Below, piece by piece: positions 38,421 to 46,500 of a DNA stretch of 64,000 bases. Under the pieces are notes generated by a model that had not been told where the DNA came from, searched no databases, and was given only the letters and a program-made list of their open reading frames with translations. Made by a program: the position numbers and the translations under genes. Source of the stretch: Numida meleagris (lineage: Eukaryota > Chordata > Aves > Galliformes > Numididae). The DNA lies in the NCBI RefSeq assembly GCF_002078875.1, contig NC_034411.1:32010260-32074259 (forward strand), written 5' to 3'. Positions within the stretch are counted from its first letter, which is position 1, and each line of letters begins with the position of its first letter.

Positions 38421-39278
38421 TCAGCGTGCCTCCGTACCGCTCACCACACGGTCAGTCCCTAACTTAGCATTCACCTTGTGCTCTATCTTCTGCAGCACCG
38501 CCGGAAGATCGAGGACAGAGGAAATGACATAATGAGGCACTGGGGAGGCATCTGCTGGGGCTGCCATCGATTTGTTTAACCAGACGGTCGCTCTCAGGCC
38601 AGCGTTCAGGCCTCCCTGGATATCGGTGTCCAGAGAGTCCCCCACCATGACGCACTCTGCCGGCTGCACGCCCAGGAGGTCGCAGCAGTAGTGAAAGATG
38701 GAGGGCGCGGGCTTCTCCTCCTTCTGCTCGCCTCCCACCACGATGGCGTCGAAGTAGGGCTGGCAGGCGCACGCCTCGATCTTCTCGCGCTGCGTCTGCC
38801 GGTCGCCGTTGGTGAGGAGCAGCAGGCGGACGGCCTTGCGCAGCTCGGTCAGCATGCCCCGCGTGTCCTCGGCCAGCGTCAGGTGCCGCAGCCGGGTGGC
38901 CTTCCACAGGAAGTAGCACTCCGCGGCCAGGCTGCGGTTGGCCTCGCCGCCGATGGTCTCCTGGATCGCCTCCTCCCAGTGCGAGATCCGCAGGTCGGTG
39001 ATGCACGTCTTGGCGGGGTCGCGGCACTCCTTGAGGAGCTTCGCCTGCACCTTGTCGCAGATCCCGCGGGCCTCTCCCTCCCCGCAGTGGTGCTTGGAGC
39101 GGAGGGCGTTCACCACCTGCAACGCACAACAGAGCCCGTCCGGACACCGCCGCTCGCCCCGCTCCCGCTCTCGGCCGCCCCCGCGTACCTCCTCGATGGC
39201 GCGGCGCCCGGCCGCCGCCGTGTCCACCAGCGTGTTGTCCAGGTCGAAGAAGACCGCCTTGACGCCGTGCACCCCCAT
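38421..39278 (-). CDS. N-acylneuraminate-9-phosphatase (NANP), two coding exons
   Basis: NANP removes phosphate from N-acetylneuraminate-9-phosphate, giving free sialic acid in the cytosol. The CDS joins 39,278-39,189 and 39,116-38,421 across a 72-bp GT-AG intron, giving 261 residues. The start is the ATG at 39,278 in good context (gtcgccATGG) because its MGVHGVKAVFFDLDNT matches the human N terminus as I recall it; the frame stays open upstream, which is CpG-island coincidence. HAD-family motifs are all visible: DLDNT (12-16, nucleophile D12 and D14), T132-N133, K165 in EEKPAP, and GDSLDTD (189-195). The C terminus ends in a tail (about TDRVVSGTEAR) longer than the ~248-residue human protein. 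It is divergent from EIF2AK2 across a CpG island. Identification is secure. Confidence 0.96.
   Translation of the reverse strand: MGVHGVKAVFFDLDNTLVDTAAAGRRAIEEVRGGGRERERGERRCPDGLCCALQVVNALRSKHHCGEGEARGICDKVQAKLLKECRDPAKTCITDLRISHWEEAIQETIGGEANRSLAAECYFLWKATRLRHLTLAEDTRGMLTELRKAVRLLLLTNGDRQTQREKIEACACQPYFDAIVVGGEQKEEKPAPSIFHYCCDLLGVQPAECVMVGDSLDTDIQGGLNAGLRATVWLNKSMAAPADASPVPHYVISSVLDLPAVLQKIEHKVNAKLGTDRVVSGTEAR
39117..39188 (-). other. NANP intron 1 (72 bp, frame-preserving)
   Basis: It starts gtacgc after the codons for EE and ends gttgcag before VVNAL. The length is a multiple of three and it holds no in-frame stop, so unspliced RNA would encode 24 extra Arg/Gly-rich residues right after the first HAD motif. 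Family alignment shows these residues do not belong to the enzyme. Confidence 0.9.
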
Positions 39279-39404
39279 GGCGACGCCTCTGCGCCCGGCG
39301 CCCGAGGGCCGCAGCGAGCAGTGCTCCGCCCGCCGCCGCAGCGCGCAGAGCCGTGCGTGGCACAGAGCGGCGGGGCCGCCAAGCACTGCGCCCGCCCCGG
39401 CGCT

Positions 39405-39448
39405 GGGCGGGGCCTCGGTGGGGGAAGGGAGTCCCGTAGGGCGGGGCC
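39405..39448. promoter_or_regulatory. Two GC boxes (Sp1/KLF-type)
   Basis: GGGCGGGGCC occurs at 39,405-39,414 and again at 39,439-39,448, upstream of the NANP start. These are perfect Sp1/KLF consensus sites and probably support basal expression of the NANP side. Confidence 0.7.
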
Positions 39449-39499
39449 GGGAGCGGAGCGGGGCCTGAGCGGCCTCTTTTTCTGTTAAGTCTACTTCTT

Positions 39500-39513
39500 G
39501 AGTTACGTAACTC
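39500..39513. promoter_or_regulatory. PAR-bZIP/NFIL3-type palindrome
   Basis: GAGTTACGTAACTC is a perfect 14-bp palindrome containing TTACGTAA, the consensus for DBP/HLF/TEF, NFIL3 (E4BP4) and C/EBP-type factors. It sits between the two divergent genes, about 220 bases above the NANP ATG and 250 below the ISRE. Binding is inferred from the motif only. Confidence 0.6.
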
Positions 39514-39697
39514 AGAATTGGAGTCTGGTCAGGAATGGCTGTCAAAGGGTCTCTCCGCCCTCACAGCAACGGCGGCCGCACGGTTTCGAGCGCCGACCCC
39601 GAGCCGCGCTGTCCGGATCCCGAGGTGTAAGCCCGGAGCGCCCGCTCAGCGGGCTGGGGCGCCGCAGGCGGACAGCGGCCCGGCGCGGCAGGGCGCT

Positions 39698-39727
39698 GTG
39701 AGTGAGTGAATGAGTGAGTGAGTGAGG
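39698..39727. repeat. (GTGA)n short tandem repeat in the promoter
   Basis: GTGA-type units with one interruption (gaatgag), just upstream of the ISRE and a GC-rich block. It may vary in length between individuals. Confidence 0.85.
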
Positions 39728-39759
39728 CGAAGCCGCCCGCCCCGCGCTCCCCGCCCATC

Positions 39760-39781
39760 TTTCGCTTTCGTTTTCGTTTCG
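39760..39781 (-). promoter_or_regulatory. Interferon-stimulated response element (three-unit IRF site)
   Basis: On the minus strand the sequence reads GAAA four times, with the main series GAAAACGAAAGCGAAA fitting the GAAANNGAAANN consensus for ISGF3 and IRF factors. The plus-strand form is TTTC at 39,760, 39,766, 39,772 and 39,777. It lies just upstream of the presumed EIF2AK2 exon 1, where the human PKR gene also has its ISRE. This fits interferon induction of PKR. An effect on NANP in the other direction is possible. Confidence 0.85.
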
Positions 39782-39784
39782 TGC

Positions 39785-39892
39785 CGGCTTTCTGCGCTGC
39801 TTAGGAAGCGGGGAGTGGGGCTGCGCCCGCCTACCGCTGTGCGGCACCTCGGGGCGACGCGGGGCGACACGGCGGCGGCAGCGGCAGCGGAG
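39785..39892 (+). other. EIF2AK2 exon 1 (non-coding, 5' UTR)
   Basis: The 3' border is defined by a strong donor (GGAG|gtaagg) inside the CpG island, downstream of the ISRE. The 5' border is a guess, because no TATA box or initiator fixes the transcription start. There is no ATG between the ISRE and the donor. Confidence 0.6.
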
Positions 39893-40212
39893 GTAAGGGC
39901 GGGCGGCCGTGGGGAGCGGGGCTGGTCGGGGTCCGCCCGGAGTTCCCATTAAAAAGTAACCGTCACTGAGACGGTCTTTCTGATTTATCTGCTTTTTTAA
40001 GTGTTTCTCTTTCCTGTTTACATCACGCGGTGCCTGTTCTAATCGCTGTCATTGCCGTGGTGCACGTCACGGAGCCTGGCAGCCTCATAGCCTGAGAGCA
40101 CGGGCTGGTGTACCTCGGTTCTGCCCTGAAGGAAGCAGATTTAATTCTGTCTGCAGAAACGTTACTGATTTCTCTCAGCATCCAGTGAGTGATTCAACCT
40201 CTTCTTTTCCAG

Positions 40213-40278
40213 AAATCTGCTGAGAAATCATCCTTCATCACTAAACTCGCCGTTCTGCTTTCTGAATCTGTTATCTCA
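40213..40278 (+). other. EIF2AK2 candidate exon 2 (non-coding, 5' UTR)
   Basis: A 66-bp segment between a strong acceptor (cctcttcttttccag) and a near-perfect donor (TCA|gtaagt). It contains no ATG, as expected for a 5' UTR exon. Including it gives 17 exons with the start codon in the third, the arrangement I recall for human EIF2AK2. Confidence 0.5.
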
Positions 40279-40454
40279 GTAAGTCTAAAGTACAGTTGCA
40301 AACCAGTGGCTTGAATTAGAAGTCGGAGTTAATTCTCTGTGACCGTTCTCCTGGCACCATTTTGTCCTCTGTCACAGCAGTCCTCTGGCAGAACTGGGGT
40401 TGTCTCTGTAGTGCTGTGTGAGGCTCAGGCACGGCCCTGAATATTTCTCTACAG

Positions 40455-40588
40455 AATCTTCTGGTATTCGGATATTGCATCGAGATGGACCGGGAGTGTA
40501 TGAGCAAGATCAACAGCTACTGCCAAAAGAATAAATACAAGCTCGATTATGTCGAGGTGGACAAGACAGGCCCATCTCATCACCCTGA
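40455..40588 (+). CDS. EIF2AK2 exon 3 (start codon; dsRBD1 begins)
   Basis: The acceptor tatttctctacag precedes 30 bases of 5' UTR, then ATG at 40,485. It encodes [13 protein letters not shown] through HHP and ends after two bases of codon 35 (donor CTGA|gtaagt). It carries helix 1 and the first strand of dsRBD1. Confidence 0.95.
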
Positions 40589-43500
40589 GTAAGTTCACCA
40601 TGCATGCCAACAAACATCAGCGCTAGGGATAAACTGGGTGAAGACTGTAGTCAACAGAAGTTGATTTGCTGGAAGTGTGGCAGAGAGCAGCCTGCGAACA
40701 GCGATGTGTGGGTGCAGAAGGTGTCATTGGGCATGGAGAGCCTAGGGGAAAACTCACCTCAGAGTTAATGGCTGCTTACTGGGAGCACCCATTGCTGGCA
40801 GTTGTATTGCATTGATGCTTTTTGTCATGAGTTATCTCAGGAGGCGTGTGGACTGCAGACAGTGGTTTATGATATGTGGCAATTTAAGTGCTTTGTTTTT
40901 TATTGAGTTTGACGAAGTGCTTTGTGATTTATGTTGTTAATTTCTAAGAGTGAAGGTTGGGTCTACATTAACTGTTTGGTTACCAACGTGTTTTGTGTGG
41001 CATTTTTGCTTGTCTGTTACAAGAGAACAGTCTTCCACTTAAACTGTTTTGCTTTTATTTTTAGAGACAAATTCAGATCATAGGTACCCAACATCTATGA
41101 TATCTCCTTCTTCTTTGCTAGTTTGCATGAAGACAAATCTTACTCTAATAATCACGATGTTTCTTTTAAGTGGTGGTCTCCTGTTGCCAGCCTGAACTCT
41201 ATGTGCTGGCTTATTCTCAGACTTGACTGCAATCCCTGAGCAAATTAATAAGTATTACTCAACCCTCAAGTCTTGATCTACTATCTTTTTTTTTTTCCTC
41301 CCATGCAATTCATACTTCCAAAGGGATTGCATGGGAAAAGAATGTGCATACACTTCAAATTCACTCATTTATCCAATTTATTGCACTTTTCCATTTTTCT
41401 GTATGTTCTGTTAAAAATATAATTCAACCTGCTGTCTTGTATTTGTGGGTGACATGAGCTGCGATAGTGTTATCTAGATAAATATTATCTATCTATATAT
41501 GTCTATATTATATTATTATCTATGTCTATCTAATATATCTATATTGTCTATATTATCTAGATAAATATCTAGAAAGTCCTGGATGACTCAGGCTGGTCTG
41601 AGTAGAATGCACAATGTTGGGCTGCAATAATAAGCTGACCCTCTTGGGTGCTTCTGGTGCTCATTCTCAACAGAGGGAATTGGAAGGGCAAACATGAGGA
41701 AGAACTGGGGAGTTAAAGTTAAGAAAACTGAAGCAAACTGTATGTGCAAGCGAAGCAAAATAAGGAATTCACTCACTACTTCCCATCATCAGGCAGATTA
41801 TTAGCCATTTCCAGGAAAGCAGCTCTTCATCACACTATTGGCTGCTTGGAAAAGCACCAAGCTGCCGCTGCCACTTCCTCCTCCTATTTTTCAACTTTTT
41901 TGCTGAGTCATATGGTATGGGATGGGATACCCTTTGGTCGATTGGGATCAGCTGTCCCCTCCCAACTCCTTGTGCAACCCAGCCTCCTTGCTGGCAGGGC
42001 GGAGTGAGAAGCTGAAAAGGCTTTGAAGCACTGTAAACCTTGCTCAGCAATAGCTAAAACCTTATCAACGCTTTTATCATCACAAATCGTATGCACAGCG
42101 CCATACCAGCTTCTACGAAAAAAGCTGGCTCCACCCCAAGCTGACTGAGTACAGTCACTCTTGAGTTCCGTGGTCTGACTCACCGTGTTGCTGCCTGAGC
42201 AGCAGGGCATGATTGGTTGTGCACCAGAGGTGGGAAGGATCAGTGGGTGGGTGTTACAAGGGCAGGACTGGCTGTTGGTATTTCTACAGCAGTGACTGCA
42301 GTTATGCTGGAGTTGAAGTGACTGTGTAATCCCATTCTGCATCTCTAATGTGTCTGTACTATGTTTTTGAGACCTAAAGAGGCAGAAGGAGACTGACTTT
42401 AAATGTATAACTTATGGAACAGCAGACACGTTTTTTGCAGTCACTAAGTAGGGCCTGCAGTACTCTCTGAAAGGTAAGCATAGTGTCATTTCTGGATGAA
42501 ATGTGAAATAGTGAAGTCAGGTTTAGCTAATCTTTAACCTGCATGTAGTTTTGCAGTGCTGAGATGTGTACCGGTATTAGGGCTTCACAACCTTGCCTTG
42601 TAACAGCGATGACCTTACGCATTCTTTAATAATTTTGCTTTTAGAAACCCTGTTAGAACTAGTAAAGAACATGCAGCTGTGGTTAGGGAGGAGATGTTTT
42701 TTAAAATCTTTAATGTAAACAATTATGATAACTGGGAGTTAGATGTAATAAAAACACACGAATGCTCAGATACCTCCGCAGGTAATTTATAGTGCTTTGT
42801 ACATAATAAAATTACAATTTGATCTGAAAAAGTTTTAAAGTGTATATGAGACAAAACGTACCGATGCTACAGGAAAGTTTCCTTTATTGCAGGTTTACGC
42901 TTATGGTTAGAATAGATGGTAAAAAATATGGTATAGCCGCTGGTAAAAATAAGAAGGAAGCAAAAGCAGCAGCAGCAGCAAAAACGTGGGACATGATTGT
43001 ACAAAAAGTGAGTAAGCTGTATGATTTATGTATTTATTTTGTTAGCAAAGGCTGAAGATGAATCTCTGAAAGTAGCAAATAAATTATCATTGTTTGATTT
43101 AGAAGAGATTCCAGTAAATTATGTTGACTTTGTTCTCTCATATTCACTGTTTTTCTACTGTTTTTTTTTTTTTTTTACCTCTTAATTATTTTATTTATTA
43201 TCCTACTACAGGGTAATATCAAGAGTATTCCCTCCTTTTTTTGTTACAGAAAGATGAGGAAATTTATTTGCCTTTAAGCTGCCTTAGCGCGTCCAGAGTG
43301 GACGGTGCTCCTTTACCGTCTTGGCAACTGTTCAGTATATAAAGTCTTCAGAACGCATACAAGCTATTATTCAGTGTCTGTTGCCACTTTTCTCATAAAA
43401 TGGCTTACTTTCACTTGATCTGATTCATTCTTCTTGTCATTATATTCTCTGTGGTATAACTGACTCTATACTGTCTTGATTTATTTACGTTTGCATTTTG

Positions 43501-46500
43501 TTTCTATTTTCTGCCAGGTGTTTTTTTTTCTCTTTTATCCATTCTTTATTTTAGTTTTTGACTCTGAATGCTCCTTAGCAACTTTTGTGTGAAATCTTCC
43601 CTTGTCCATTTCCGTTTCTTACCGTGTCACCATCGTTATTTTAACACAGTTGCTAATATACTGTTGATGCTGCCTCATCAGGAGACAGCTGAAAGAAGTC
43701 CCGCTTTCCCCTCTTCAGTGTGCACAGGAGCAGTTGCAGCCCTTGCAGCATCAGCAGTTTCCTGCTGCCATCCCTCTTCTTGGCTCTGGTCCTTACTATT
43801 TTTATGAGACATTGCACTGCTCATTCCCTGCCTGTTGCTAAAAGGAGTGGCAGATACGGTATGAGGTTGTTGCACACCCTGCCAAAATACTTTGAAAACT
43901 GATGTTTTTTCTGAAATTCAAAATATAATAATTCTAGCTTGTGGTGGCTGTCCTCTGTCGTGTCCAAATTTGCACATTAATGAAAATTTGGAATTTCTTA
44001 GAAGTATTCTGAAATGCTGGAAAACCTTGCAGCTGTATTACTTTCCATGTGCTGTTTATGTTAAACTATTTATTAAGCTTAAGTTTTTAAGTTATCTATT
44101 CTATTTGCCTTATAGCAAGATAGTCCTTCGAATGCGCATTCTCCAGAACCAGTGACACCTCCTCTAGTTGCAGATGCGCCACTTCAACGTGACTACGTCA
44201 GCATGCTAAATGAGTACGCGCAAAAGAAATCGTACCTGGTAGATTACAATAACAGAAACCGTACCGGAGACCCCCACGCTCCAGTGTAAGGTGTACTTAG
44301 TGTTCTTTCTTGCTTTTGATACTTCGTTACGTTTACTAACTTACCTTTAGATAAAAGCTAAGATTTATGTGAATGGGGGGGGATACCATTAGGAAGACTG
44401 ATTTGAATCCAAGGGATGGTACAATACCATCTGAAGTGGCAAGGCTAGTGGGATCATCTGTGCTGCTCCAAGGAGTGCTGTGGGTTCAGGAGCACATCTG
44501 AAATGCTTGTACACCAATGCATGCAGTATGAGGAATGAACGGGATGAACTGGAAGCTGTGGTCCTTCCCCAAAGCTATGATGTTATTGGTATCAGCAAGA
44601 CTTCATGGGACGAGTCCCGTGGCTGGAGTGCTGGAACAGGGTGCTATTGACTGTTCAGAAGGGATTGGCAGGGCATAAGAGGAGAGGCTAAGAGGACTGA
44701 GTCTGTTCAACTGGGAGAAGAGATGGGTTGATACCCCATTTGGAGTACTGTGTCCAGGCCTTAGGTCCCCAGTACAAGAAAGATGTGGAGCTGTTGGAGT
44801 GGAGTCAGAGGAGGGCCACAAGGATGATCAGAGGGCTGGAGCACCTTTCCTATGGAGAAAGGTTAAGGGAGCTGGGCATGTTCAGTCTGGAGAAGGCTCC
44901 AGGGAGATCTTGTTGCGGCCTTCCAATATTTAAAGGGAGCTTATAAACAGGGGGGAGACTGACTTTTTACACAGAGTGATAATGATAGGACAAGGGGGAA
45001 TGGTTTTAAAATAAAAGAGGGGAGATTTAGACTAGGTATTAGGAGAAAATTTTTTACTCAGAAGGCAGTGAGACACAGGCACAGGCTGCCCAGAGAAGCT
45101 GTGGGTGCCCCATCCCTGGAGGGGCTCGAGGCCAGGTTGGATGGGGCCCTGGGCAGCCTGAGCTGGTGGGTGGCAGCCCTGCCCGGGGCAAGGGGGTGGA
45201 ACTAGATAACCTTTAAGGTCACCTCCAACCTAAGCCATTTTATGATTCTATGATATGATATAATGATAGTCAGTATTTACAAACTCTCACTTGGTTGGTT
45301 CTCTGGCACCTCTATGGACCTCTCTGCATGTATTTCAAAGACCCCTAGGAACCAAGCATGAAGGAGAGACTGCCTTTGTCTCCATATGCATTGCGGTCAG
45401 TGAGTTGTACAGATGTTCCAGTTAATGACAGCTGAGGGGTGATAAAGAATATATGCGTGTTTTAAATGTCTAGAAAATATCTGCTGGAAAACTTTCTCTG
45501 CCAAATCATTTGTTTTAAAGCTTACATGATGGATAAGTTGTGATTGTGGGTGCCTATGATAAGATACTTTGAGGAGTTTAACTTTAAAAAAAGTGTTAAA
45601 TACTCACTTTCTGAAAATTAGTTATCATTATTAATTACATTAAACATATATTGGAAATACTCTCCTGAAGATGCATATATCAGCTTTCCTTTCTGTAATG
45701 TCAATCGACTGTAGTGTTTGAAGTCATTAGACTAAAACTTGTAATATAGGCTGTAAGGAGAATTGATTCTCTGTTATATTTTACAGGTTTTCTTGTAGCT
45801 GTACAATTAGTGGTCAAGTATATGGAAATGGCACTGGAAACTCTGTAGCTGCTGCAAAACAAGCTGCTGCAAGAGAAGCATATAGGGTGCTACAGGAGGA
45901 AGAATCCTTAAGAGTATGTGCTATATCTAGCCTTAAGACTAAGTTAAATTCTTAAGCAGATTTCCTCATTTTGTATAAAACATATTCCGTGGATTCCACT
46001 TAAGGTGGAAACAATCCACCTTATGTCGGTTGGGTTACAGGATTCTGCTGGTAAAATGTATTAGTTTTTTTATGTTCAAGTGCTGGACTAAAAAACCTCG
46101 CAGCTGATATCTGTGTGTATTTCAGAAAATGGTGTGATACATTGCCATTCAGGGATGCATGTATATTAAAAAATTCTGATTCCTACCTATTCGAATATGC
46201 CAGTTTTCTGTTCTGTGAAGTATTGTCAAGCTGACTGTCCATAAGCATAAATCTTCTACTGCCTGCTGTTGGATCAGTAATCTTTGAAGTGTGAGAATGG
46301 CAAAAGCAGGAGTTAGAATCAAAAGAGCCTGACTTGCGTGATGTCCCAGGGATGATTCTAGTGAAGCAATTGCTAACGCTGTCCTTTAGGAAGCAGAGCT
46401 GTTGTCTTTGTGACAGCCATTTTATTTCCATACATGCACAGAAGTGTCAGAAATCTAATACTGATCCCAAAGCATTTCTGAAGCGTACAGAGAAGTACAC

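Larger units (their letters stand above)
38560..39960. promoter_or_regulatory. CpG island and bidirectional NANP/EIF2AK2 promoter region
   Basis: GC content and CpG density rise sharply over about 1.4 kb, against AT-rich flanks on both sides. The island covers most of NANP and the 5' end of EIF2AK2, which are transcribed away from each other. The NANP start codon and the EIF2AK2 exon 1 donor are only about 610 bases apart. No clear TATA box is seen for either gene, as expected for a CpG-island promoter. Borders are judged by eye. Confidence 0.85.
40589..42892 (+). other. EIF2AK2 intron 3
   Basis: 2.3-kb intron. It holds the ATCT/TATC tandem repeat (41,470-41,572) and an LTR fragment (about 41,715-42,125), listed separately. 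Nothing else was recognised. Confidence 0.9.

Noticed and set aside
38464..39488. Long open frames in other frames and on the plus strand across NANP
   Set aside because: They are shadows of the GC-rich NANP coding sequence and CpG island. The true frame carries all HAD motifs.
39279..39545. In-frame N-terminal extension of NANP to an upstream ATG at 39,545
   Set aside because: The family start MG-x3-V-x-AVFFDLDNT matches the ATG at 39,278. The upstream residues look like translated promoter and GC boxes.
39542..39949. 135-codon minus-strand Arg/Pro-rich frame in the promoter
   Set aside because: CpG-island composition artefact covering the ISRE and the EIF2AK2 5' UTR.
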